Part shown: positions 1 through 12,100 of the stretch, in pieces
Position numbering within the stretch: position 1 is the stretch's first letter
How the letters are laid out: every line of letters begins with the position of its first letter
Source of the DNA: Leuctra nigra
Taxonomy: Eukaryota; Arthropoda; Insecta; Plecoptera; Leuctridae
DNA: 64,000 bases
Direction: 5' to 3'
NCBI GenBank assembly: GCA_934045905.1
Contig: OW203763.1
Coordinates: 46,865,494 to 46,929,493 of the forward strand
Position numbers and translations under genes: made by a program
The notes under the pieces: model-generated
The model's input: the letters and a program-made list of their open reading frames with translations, nothing else
What the model was told of the DNA's origin: nothing
Database searches by the model: none

Positions 1-143
1 GTAATCGAAAGAGATTCGCTGAAGGAAAGTAACGAAGAATTAAAATGCTCACAACTTCAATTAAGAGATGTTCAAAATGTGAATGCGCCTGAAACGCTAT
101 TAGCTGAGACAGTTTCAGAAACAATGATTCCTCCAGAAATCAA
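1..143 (+). CDS. hook: hook exon a (partial at window edge)
   Basis: The frame opens at base 1 (V-I-E-R-D-S-L-K). The exon ends in ATC AA before donor GTGAGT at 144, phase 2. It encodes polar, Glu/Lys-rich coiled coil. The true 5' end of the exon is outside the window. Confidence 0.85.
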
Positions 144-3100
144 GTGAGTTGCTAAATGTTCACTCCTCATTAGAGTTTTCTTCTTTCATTACTTGTTGGA
201 CAGAACTCATGCCACCTGTAATTCCAGAGAGAAACTCATACGTTTACAACACGAGAATAAGATGCTGCGTTTGAACCAGCGAAGTTCCGAAGACGAGAAG
301 TTACCAGAAGTGCAGACAATGTTGGACAACACTACGCAGCTTGTCAACCAATTGCGCCTTGAAAACAGGTAAGCTAGTTTACAGTTTGACATAGTGCTGA
401 AAGATGAACATGGGTTTCTTTGACCTTGAAAGAGCCAGAGCATCTGTTGCCTTACTGGAGGTTCAGTCAACAATATTATTTCATTACAACCTCAAGAAAG
501 TCGAGTCTCTGTAATTCGTTTGCTGTCTTTCATTATGAAATATAAAACAGACCTTTGAAATTGAAGTGAGAGAAGTAGCAGTGCACATGCAGTTGAAAGT
601 ATGTAGCACTACTTTAAGCTGAATTGGCATACGTTAAATTATCAAATTTAGTTGTGAACGAATCCATAAGTTTCTATAGACGTGACATTGAAATTGCATT
701 AACTTTTCTTAATAAACGGTGAAACTGTGTGATGTCCGCAGAGAGTCGAACCAACGCGTGCTGGAGCTGGAAAGTCAAGTGGAGGAGCTGCAGGAGCGGG
801 AAGAGGGGGGAGGAGCGGGCATGAGACAGCGCATCACGGACTTGCAGACCCAACTCGCCACCGTGCAGGGAGAGAACGAGAGGAAACAAGCCCAGCTCGA
901 CGAGAGAGACGTCTCCGTCATCGAGCACAGTGAGTTCACACATTTACTAGGGTTGTGCCAACCAAACCGGGTCTAAGGTTCCATTTTCCAGTCACCATGT
1001 TTGTTTTCAGAACCTTTTCTGAACCTCTGTTTGAATTTTTGCGCGGATTGTGAGTTTGCTCACCGGAAGAAACAGCTGACGTCAGCCATGATAGCAAGAT
1101 TTTCAAATGAGCGGAGTGAGCGTCTCCACTTGAAACTTATGGCTCGAATCTCTTTTTTTTAATCTATGCTTTTCGCATTAAATTTCAAACAAAGTCATGG
1201 AGTAAGTTAATTTTTTCACATAACATTCATTACTATCATCCAGTGTAAAGTGCTAATGATTCCAGCGAAATCGGTCTATTAGTTTCATCGGAAACTTGAT
1301 TTGTAGTTTGTACTTAGCTTGGCAATAGGGATGGAAGAAACTCTGTGTGCAAATTGAAACTGAAATCTTTTGACCAATCATCACCAAATTTTGCATGGTC
1401 ATTGGAAGTATTATAAGTGTTTTTTGGTAATTCTGTAATGAACGTCAAGAGTTAATTGACACTTTACTGAAATTTTTATGCTTGATTTGAAATATGTCAA
1501 AATTAAAGAGACTAGACCTACACTTCCCCCCCCCCCCCCCCCACCTCAATGAAAAAGACTTCCTATGCTGCAATTGCTAATTTTTGAAGCACAAACAAGT
1601 CCATCGGAAGGGCTCCCATCAGCGCTATCTTCCACGTGGCAATGGAAGTAAATGAACAGTCGATGGCTCAGTCAATACATTATCGTCATTATTCGCATTT
1701 AATACGTAAATACTAAATAGTAATTAAAAATATATTTATTTATGCATTTATATATGTATTTACAAATATATTCCGGGTGGCGCAAAAAAAAACGTACAAT
1801 GGGCGAGACATTGCTGTGACAAAACTACTGAATACATCGGGCTGAAAACTTCACCTAATATCAACAACATACTAAGGTTTAATGTGTAAAAGTTTCAAAA
1901 ACATTACTTTTGTGGGAAAAAAGTTACAGCTGTTCGAATTTGGTTGTCAAAAAATCGATTATACGGAGCTCAAATAACCCTTCAAAACTGCTTACGAAAT
2001 CAATCTGAAATGTTTAAATTTTAAACATAATACGTTGCTATCAATTATGTACAAATTTCAATACATTGGGATCAATGGAACGAAATGTATGGTGTCTACA
2101 AGTTGAGCCTAAAAGCAAAATCAATTTCTAAGTTTTATTATGCACGATAATTTCAAAATGTGTAATCTCAAGCTAATTCTGCTTTTAATCTCAACTTCAA
2201 GGTACCATAACTTTTGTCCAATTAATTCTTATTTATTGTAATTTTTACACCAATGGTGGCAATATATTTTGCATAAAAATTGAGATTTTCAGCTTGTTAT
2301 CATGCGTAGTTTTGAATTAACAGCGTCCCCCCAATGCGTCAACCAATGCACGTTTTCTGGACGCGCCCTATTCGAGCTCCGTATAATCGATTTTTCGACA
2401 ACCAAGTTCGAACTGCTGTAACTTTTGTCACACAACAGTAATGTTTTTAAACATTTCACATATTAAACCTTAGTATGCTGTTTATATTATGTGAAATTTT
2501 CAGACCGATCTATATAGCAGTTTCTTCACAGCGATGTCTCCCCCATTGTGCGTTTTTTTTGTGCCACCCGGTATGTATTTAGATTATATTATGTAACGAA
2601 TAGTTCTCTTAGTTCCCACCACGACAGGTTTCAGGAGTGCTGTGGTTTGTAATTACGATTTTAGAACGATTCTTATTGGCCATTTTGAGACCGCGAAAAT
2701 CTGGAAGTTGACGCTCCTTGTGGTGGGGTGGGGGAAGTGTAGGTCTAGTCTCTTAAGTCAAAATGTACCTATCACTTTTTTTTATCACTTCCACTTTGAT
2801 GAATGAGTTAGATTAGGTATCTTCAAAGGGGTACTCAAGGTCTGTAGAGGAACAGATTTCATACTAATTCGCATTCAATACAAAGACCCGCTTACACCGA
2901 GCGTTTTCTTAGTAATACCATGTACTAGTTACTGGAATCTAGGAAGATGGCTGGGTGGATACGCAACTCCATGACGTCACCCACGTTAACTGAAGCAGTA
3001 GGCATTTTACAACGTGTGAAAGAGGGGCGACGGAAATGTATTGTTTGGGTTTGCTTCGTCAGGAAATACTGTAGAGATATGTGTGTAGCATCATTGCCTT

Positions 3101-6100
3101 CCTTATATTTCGGAGCATTGTCAGATAGTAATTTAATTCCAATATGTTGTGTGGGAAAAAAGTTTCGACAGTTTTTAGCATTCCATTTGTTTCACACGTT
3201 GCAAACAAGATTCCAATCCCCCCAGCCATCATCCTAGCTGGAATCAATTAAAATCACTATCTTGATTGGTCACATCACATTGAGAAAATATTGTTGGCAA
3301 CAGTAACAGGTGTTTCTTCAATGATAATAAACAGAAACTCTGATATGCATTGCTTTGTGTTGAATGTATGTGTTCTCTTTGTACAAAAAGCATTATTTGA
3401 ATAGATATTCACAGTTTTTAAAGGGTAAAGGTTCAGAAAAGGTTTGGAAATGTAGAGGTTCGGTTTGGGTTCAGTTCGACTTCAAAATTGAAGGTTTGCA
3501 CAACATTACCATTTACAACTCGAAAATACTCAATAAAACTTCAAAGAAACTATATTTCCTTGATGGAATTTTGAAGAAATATGACACTTTATAGCCTTCA
3601 GTGCACTTTATAGCACCATAAACTGTGATGAAAGGTTATTATGCCAATTCCCATAACTTGGCATGTTAATTACTGAAATAACACAACAAGTAAGCAAGCG
3701 GTGCTACAAGTAAGCGGTGATGTTAAATGGTTAGTGTTATTCTACTGATTTATCCTACTGATCGGAACATTTTAAAATTGGACCTAAAATCAATGGTACA
3801 AATTTTAAATTGGGGGTTGATTTTGATAAACTTTTAATTAACGACTTTTAACTTTCTCAAGTTCCTTAATTTGAGTTTGAAACAAAACGATGATAAATAA
3901 TGACTAATAATGAGTGAATAAAAATTAAAATATTTCACAACTTTCAAATCCCCGTTTTCAATACAATATTTCAGTGTCCATCACGAGTCAGATATGGTGG
4001 TTTTTTAGTCTTGCTTAAAAGCAAAATTGCATATTTTATGGTAAAATCTTCCTATAACTTGGAAATGTAACATTAAGGTGCCACCAGCACTCGACTGTCG
4101 GAGCTATTAAGTGAGACTGTATGTCAGTGTCTGATAGAACGTTGGCCTCTTGACAGCATAGCATGATTTAAGTTAAACGTTCTTTCATATGACATAGAAT
4201 TCTACTATTCATGCATTATGCACTAACATTTATGTACAAAATTTGTTTATAAAAATATGTAATTTTTATTTTTTTCTGCATTTTGAAATGAATTAATAGT
4301 TAATACTTACACGCCAGTTATGACCTAGAAACGCGCATTTAACATAATACATTGCGTATTATTAGTTACATGTATACGTTACATTTAACAAAATAGAAAA
4401 AAATGAGACTTGAATGCATGATGTGAATCCCTGCCCATAAGGCTTTGTTGATCCTTTTCTTCTTTAGAACTCGACAAAAACTTATCTTCATATTCTAAAT
4501 TACCTAACTCTACACTGTATTAGTAACTGACATTACAAATTCCTCTTCTAGAGCAAAAGCTGGTCTCTCTGCAAGACACTCTTCGTCGTAAAGAAGCAGA
4601 ACTGGAAGCTGTGAACGAGAGATACCAGAAGTACATTGAGAAAGCCAAGAGCGTGATCAAGAGTTTGGATCCGAAGCCCAATTCTCAGGGCTCGTCTGCC
4701 GAGGTGGCCATTCTCAAGAGCCAACTCTCAGAGAATCACAAGCGGCTGGCAGATATGGAGGCCAGTAGTTTTTTACTTTCAACTTGATATTTTACATTTT
4801 TAGTAATAAGAGAACTAATAAATAGAACTATACCTACAAATTTGAGTGGCTTTAAGTGGTGGTGCAAGCGCAAGCAATTTTGCGCGTTTTGCAGGCACTT
4901 TTTTGGAAACGATTGGGGGGAATTCCAGCTCAGTTCAACCAAATTTTTTAAAAATTTGCAGACATGATTTTTGATTTTGATGAAAGTTGACACACTTGAT
5001 TATATGGTCACACTGATAACTCCATTTTTTTTGTGTGTGTGTATGGGGTATTCAGAACATACCCATTCTTGTCTCAGATTGCTAAGTGCTGGCCAATGAC
5101 TCATGCAAGATACACAAGCTGTGACATGAATTTGAAATGAAACATCATTAGTAGTATTTTTAAAACACATAGTCTAGTTTATTGTTCAATAAACACGGCT
5201 GTTCCATAAGCTCCATATGGGATTGCTTTCATGCGATTTTTCAGTGTTGAGTAAGTTACTTGAGAAAAGGAACTTCGTTAAAGTTAAGTTACTTGGTCAA
5301 AAAAGGAACTTAGTTAAAGTTAAGTTACTTCATGAAAAAAGGAACTTACAAGTTACCAGTTACCCAAAGTTACTTGCATAGTTACTTTCAAAGTTACCGA
5401 TGGATTTTTTAGGAAAAAATCGTGAATATTGCGGCAGGGTATAGTGGTTTAAAACGTAATGTCATAGATGCAGGGTAGCATTTTTGTCTGCACAAAGTAT
5501 CACGGCAAATAGTTTCATTTACACGCATTTTCATCACCAATATAAATCTACAATAGATAGAAATTCACACGTAACGAAATTGAAACACTAGAAGAGGTTA
5601 TAAACAATGCTCTGGCGCAAGTAATGGCGACGATGGTTGAAGGGAGAATGAGCTGCTACGTCACACTGCAACAAGCCAAGGTCAAGTGAGGGGGTGATTC
5701 TCATTGGTCCTCCCTCGACCCCTCATCCCCTAATCATCACTGACGAGGGCATGCACATTCCAAACCAATGACTAATGCAGCTGCACTGCCAGTGGAAACT
5801 TGTTTTGATGGCAGATCGCTACTCCGGAAGTATAAGTTGGGAAATTTTGGGAAGATTGCTGAAAAAGTAGAGTCTGTTCAAACGAAAAAAGGAACTTTGC
5901 AAGTAACGTAACGTAATATAAAAGTTACATCAATAAAGGAACTTTATCAGTTAAAGTTCCTGACTGAAAAAAAGGAACTAAGTTACCACTTAAGTTCCTG
6001 AAAAGTAACGCGTTACCGGTAACGCGTTACTTTCGTTAAGTTACTACTCAACACTGCGATTTTTGCTATAAGTGAAACTAAATAATTAATATAAAAAAGT

Positions 6101-9100
6101 GTATGAAGTTACCATCACGAAATTTTTAGAATATGTTCTACCATCTATTGGTATGATTTCCCTAAAATTTTGAGAGATTCGGAGATGGAGTAATTTTGCT
6201 ATTGACCTTTGACCCGGTCAACATGTAAAGGACAATTACTAGAAAACTACACAACATACACAACATTGCACATAGTCTTGTTTGATAGAGGATAAACACA
6301 CCTTTAAAATGAGCCCTTGTGCAGGTTTGTAGCTCATCTACAACAAAAGTTATATGCAATATACTGTTGACCGCCAAAAAATTGACCCTTTTTGCCCAAA
6401 TTTGATAACCCCATAAATCCTAAACCGGTGCAACAAAAAAAAAAAAAAAAAAAAATTGGAGTTATCAGTGTGACCATATAATCAAGTGTGCCAACTTTCA
6501 TCATAATCAAAAATCATGTCTGCAACTTGTTGGTTGATCTGAGCTGGAATTCCCCTTGGAGGCAAAATGATTTGAAATTTTAACCATAATTAGATAAAAG
6601 ACAAACTTAGGTTATCCCTTGGTACATTTTTAATTTTTCGCTTCGTTAGTTAGTAATAATTAGTTGATTTTTGGTGAAAAATTAGCATTTTCTGGTCTCG
6701 CTGGGTGCCATATGAAATTTAATTTTAAAAATGTGCTAAGTGATAACGCTAAGTTTGTCTTTTATCTAATCATGATTAAAATTTGAGATCATTATTGGTT
6801 CACGGGTATGGTCTCCAATCGTATCGGAAATTTCATAGTTTTGAGCGGTTTTGTTGAATAACTGGCGCCTAATTAACAATGGGTCGTTCCACGGCCCATC
6901 GACCAGTTTTGAAAAAAAGTGGCCGCGGCCTGATTTTTTATTATTTTCAAATTTTGCACAGTTGTTACTTATCATATGCTTAGCTTAGCCACACCTTGCT
7001 TTTATTTTTGTGATGTGCCGATATCGAGTTACATGGCGCCAAAGTTTGAATGTGGCGAAAAATCGACGAAAAGACGCTCTCATATTTTCTATGTTTATTA
7101 CAATACTATTATAGATATCAACTTAAAACCAGTGGCAATCTTTTCCTTAGATAAGACACTATCGTTGTATGTTAAATGGCAGTCATAAAATTTCCATACA
7201 AGTGGTAAAAATTTGGGGTCAAAAACCACAAAAATGTTGCATTTTGCAGTTAATTTATGACGATATTTTTCCACGAAGGGCTTAATTTAAATAATCCAAA
7301 ATATTTGTGTGATTACTACACATCTGTATCAACAAAGTTTACCCCATAAGTGTTTGTGTTTTTTACCCCTTCAAACAGAAATGTTGTCTCAAAACTCAAA
7401 AAATGTCAAAATTTGGCATATTTGACCCCATTTTGAAAGAGAAGGGTCAACATAACAGCCGTCTAAAAAATATAATTATTTAAAGATATCCTTTGTCTAC
7501 AAACTCCCGAAAGTTTCATGTTGTGTTTCGGGTTAGTTACGGAAATATGAATTTTTTAGTGACTTAATATTTTCATGAACAATGACCAAATTTAATGAAT
7601 TTTGTAATTTTTTGTGTTATGGTTTATTATTGGTATGAATGTAATATCTCGACATTTTAATAACAACATTATTAACTCTAACGGTAAACGTATTGTTAAC
7701 ATACATTTATTGAATCGCTATGAAGACTTACATATGGGGTGACGGGCTCCAAGTGGTGAATTGATAACGCAGGGCGATTTATGGAGTTTAGGAATCAGTC
7801 CAGAAGTTGTCATATTCAATAATTCTTAGACTTATCTTTTGAAGATGATGACTGATTTAATGAAGTGATCTGGCACAGCACTTATACAGAGTTAAGGGGT
7901 TTCTGTTTGTTTCATGCTTTAAGAATCAGTTCAGTTCAAAGTTTTCATCCGAGTGGATCGAAAGCATCCATTAAAATGGAGTGTGCTGTTGGAATATATT
8001 TAGATAAAATCTGAAAAAATAGTTAATATCAGTGCTACAGGTTCTCTTTACTCTGGTGCAGAAGATTGTGTGAAGGAGTGGGTGAGTTTCAAGCAGTGGC
8101 TTTCAACAGATCGCTGCAGACTTATCCTGTATACAGTCAGCTGCTTTTAGAGACAGAGAAGGGAAACTCTACAGCGAAAAGAGTGCATCATTTCGGGTGA
8201 TTTTTCTGAAAACTCATGATGAGATACAAAGTTACCACTGGGTAAACAAGCAAGTTATACTCTTCACTTATTTGTTCTTTACTTGAGAGACGATGATCTC
8301 CAGGAGCGTCTGTGTAATTAGTGACCACCTTCAACACAGTACAACAACAGCCGTCTACACTTTTCAAAAAGTTGTCTTGGAAAATTTAAAATATTTAAAA
8401 TGTCCAGCTTGAGAAATGTAACTTGGCCACGGACTACCTTTACATCTCTTTTCTTATACCCGATAATAACTAAAGGTTGGGACGCATAAAATATTTAAAT
8501 TTGCTTCAAGGGTCCCTTTAACTTTAACATCAAGATGACCATGTACAGAAATCGGTTGATGGTAATGAAAAATTATATAAAAATTAAGAAAATCATGCCC
8601 CGCCGAGCGTTTATTTTAATTTTTAACGTTATAGAAACTAATTTGGCACGCAGACATGGCTGCATAATGGGTAAAAAGGTGATTAAAATATTATTAATTG
8701 AATACAAAATAGAGAACAATTCTAGTATAAAAAGTCACTTATTTAGAGCTGCTCCGTGAACGACCCAAAACTATTTCACCCAATTCAATACCCATAAAAT
8801 AATTTTTCATTTTTTCATTCACAATTGAATGAAAAATAAGATCAATTATATCTTCAAGACTGAAGAAGTTCTGAAGTAGACCAAGAGATCCCAGTTGTGC
8901 ATATTAGTCCCGTGTGAAACGCGTGTCACGATTCACGCGTGACCAGTAACTCTGCACACTCACATAAGACTTTTAGCAGTGGTGTGCACACTCACGCACA
9001 CTCACGCTAAAAGTCGTGAGTCACGTCACGCGCTCACTCTAGTACGTAATATACCTAATTACCTACGGCGTTGATGGAAATTTCACTCGCTAGTAGTACG

Positions 9101-12100
9101 TTTGAAAATGCATATTTCTGTAACCAACCCAAAACACAACATGAAACTTTCGGGAGTTTGTAGACAAAGGATATCTTTAAATAATTATATTTTTTGGACG
9201 GTTGTAATGTTGACCCTTCTCTGTCAAAATAGGGTCAAATATGCCAAATTTTGACATTTTTTGAGTTTTGAGACAACATTTCTGTTTGAAGGGGTAAAAA
9301 ACTCAAACACTTAAGGGGTAAACTTTGTTGATACAGATGTGTAGTAATCACACAAATATTTTGGATTTTTTAAATTAAGCCCTTCGTGGAAAAATATCGT
9401 CATAAATTAACTGCAAAATGCAACATTTTTGTGGTTTTTGACCCCAAATTTTTACCACTTGTATGGAAATTTGATGACTGCCATTTAACATACAACGATA
9501 GTGTCTTATCTAAGGAAAAGGTTGCCACTGGTTTCAAGTTGATATCTATAATAGTATTGTAATGAACATAGAAAATATGAGAGCGTCTTTTCGTCGATTT
9601 TTCGCCATATTCAAACTTTGGCGCCATGTAACTCGATATCGGCGCATCACAAAAATAAAAGCGAGGTTTGGCTAAGCTAAGCATATGATAGGTAACAACT
9701 GTGCAAAATTTGAAAAGAATAAAAAATCAGGCCGCGGCCACTTTTTTTCAAAACTGGTCGATGGGCCGTGGAACGACCCCAATGCAAGAAGCAAAAATTA
9801 AAAAGTGCTACTAATATACAATCAGACTGATCATATGAACATCCTATCAAAGTTTAACCCACTTATGAAACAATTTTTCTCTCTCAATTTTCTAAAGCGG
9901 CCAAGCGCATTACCTTAATAGAATAACAAAATAATATTTTTATTTTTATTTTAATTATTGAATAAAACAATTTAATATCAATATCTGATTCATAGTTCTC
10001 TACTAGTTACATGTAAAATTTATTTTACTTTTTGCACGACCTTTCAATTTCATATACATTGCTAGTTTTCCATTTAGAAAGTTAATTATTTTCAGAAAGG
10101 TTTGACAATATTGAAACTTAACTAACTATAGGAATCCTGCTCGTGACGTCACAGTGGTAGAAAAATGGAGGCTGCTATGGTAGGGGAAATGTGTCAAAGC
10201 TCTAAATAATAGCAATAAATCATATTTATCAGATGAATATTTAACTTGAACATGTGTAAAGATAAATATTGCGTATTATTATTAGCTTGTACTTACTTAA
10301 ATACCTTTCTTTCACAAGTAATCACTCAAAATATGAGATTTGGATTGCCGCTGTCAGATTTGTTTTCCCTATACTTTTGTATAGGTTACTATGGCAACCT
10401 TTTCTCACGCAGGATGCCTATAAGAATATGCATCATGCACATAAAACATACATTAGACATACCTACTCAAATGATTAACATTTACGAATATCGATGAGTG
10501 GAATGTCTTTATATGTTGTGTTCGTTTTTGTTTCAGGAGGAGAAGGAGCAGAACAAGATTCTGAAAGAGAGAGAAGAACACCTTATTTCAACAGCATTTT
10601 ATACACTGGCAAGTATTTCTAGACCACTTCTATGCAGAATTAGGACGAGCTTTTTGTAAAAATAAAACCATTGTGATTGGTGTTTTTGATCCTCACTTGT
10701 GATGATGTCTGTGTGATGATGTGTGCTTACCTATGTCTTATAATGGGCACTGTAATCCGATGTTAACCCATCGATACTGCCTGCTTGCTTTCTTTGTATG
10801 CAGTTTCTTCGTTTCTAGTACTAGACTTCCTAAGAAGTAAACATGTTATATTTGGGTCGCTATTGTTTGAGAGTTCTGGTTTGTTCGATTTGAGCTCAGA
10901 GAAACAAATCTGATTTTACAGCAAATATTAGCCACTATACGATGTGTAGCTGGCAGTTCAAAGAGATACCGGGGCTCAAATTGTATCAACTCCCAATTAG
11001 AAAATAACACATTTAGGTGGCTGAACATACAGTAATTATTATTTTCACCGGCTAAAGTGATAGTACCACAGTTCTTGTGAAATCACCGAGGTGAAGCAAC
11101 ATTGAGCAGGGTTAGTACTTGGAATTCTGGAACACTAGTTGCTGCATTATGCAAGCGACCGAGGTGAAGCAACATTGAGCAGGGTTAGTACTTGGAAGTC
11201 TGGAACACTAGTTGCTGCATTATGCAAGCGACCGAGGTGAAGCAACATTGAGCAGGGTTAGTACTTGGAAGTCTGGGACACTAGTTGCTGCATTATGCAA
11301 GCGACCGAGGTGAAGCAACATTGAGCAGGGTTAGTACTTGGAAGTCTGGAACACTAGTTGCTGCATTATGCAAGCGACCGAGGTGAAGCAACATTGAGCA
11401 GGGTTAGTACTTGGAAGTCTGGAACACTAGTTGCTGCATTATGCAAGCGACCGAGGTGAAGCAACATTGAGCAGGGTTAGTACTTGGAAGTCTGGAACAC
11501 TAGTTGCTGCATTATGCAAGCGACCGAGGTGAAGCAACATTGAGCAGGGTTAGTACTTGGAAGTCTGGGACACTAGTTGCTGCATTATGCAAGCGACCGA
11601 GGTGAAGCAACATTGAGCAGGGTTAGTACTTGGAAGTCTGGAACACTAGTTGCTGCATTATGCAAGCGACCGAGGTGAAGCAACATTGAGCAGGGTTAGT
11701 ACTTGGAAGTCTGGAACACTAGTTGCTGCATTATGCAAGCGACCGAGGTGAAGCAACATTGAGCAGGGTTAGTACTTGGAAGTCTGGGACACTAGTTGCT
11801 GCATTATGCAAGCGACCGAGGTGAAGCAACATTGAGCAGGGTTAGTACTTGGAAGTCTGGAACACTAGTTGCTGCATTATGCAAGCGACCGAGGTGAAGC
11901 AACATTGAGCAGGGTTAGTACTTGGAAGTCTGGAACACTAGTTGCTGCATTATGCAAGCGACCGAGGTGAAGCAACATTGAGCAGGGTTAGTACTTGGAA
12001 GTCTGGAACACTAGTTGCTGCATTATGCAAGCGACCGAGGTGAATCAACATTGAGCAGGGTTAGTACTTGGAAGTCTGGAACACTAGTTGCTGCATTATG

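Larger units (their letters stand above)
144..4551 (+). other. hook introns 1-3: content
   Basis: The first two introns are short (144-227, 369-741). Intron 3 (930-4551) is AT-rich and non-coding. It holds a nested inverted-repeat pair at 1505-2760 and a poly-C run near 1527-1542. From about 2770 to 4550 I see no gene or clear repeat boundary; the small open frames there have no recognisable similarity. Confidence 0.6.

Noticed and set aside
950..3520. Larger inverted repeat joining 950-1030 and 3420-3520
   Set aside because: Both ends share GTTGTGC and AACCTTTTCTGAACCT, but similarity is patchy and no boundary or target duplication is visible.
6976..9684. Two similar small proteins (MLSLA...SYMAPKFE) as paralogous genes
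   Set aside because: They lie in the two inverted arms of one foldback element. Their similarity is that of the arms and extends equally outside the frames.
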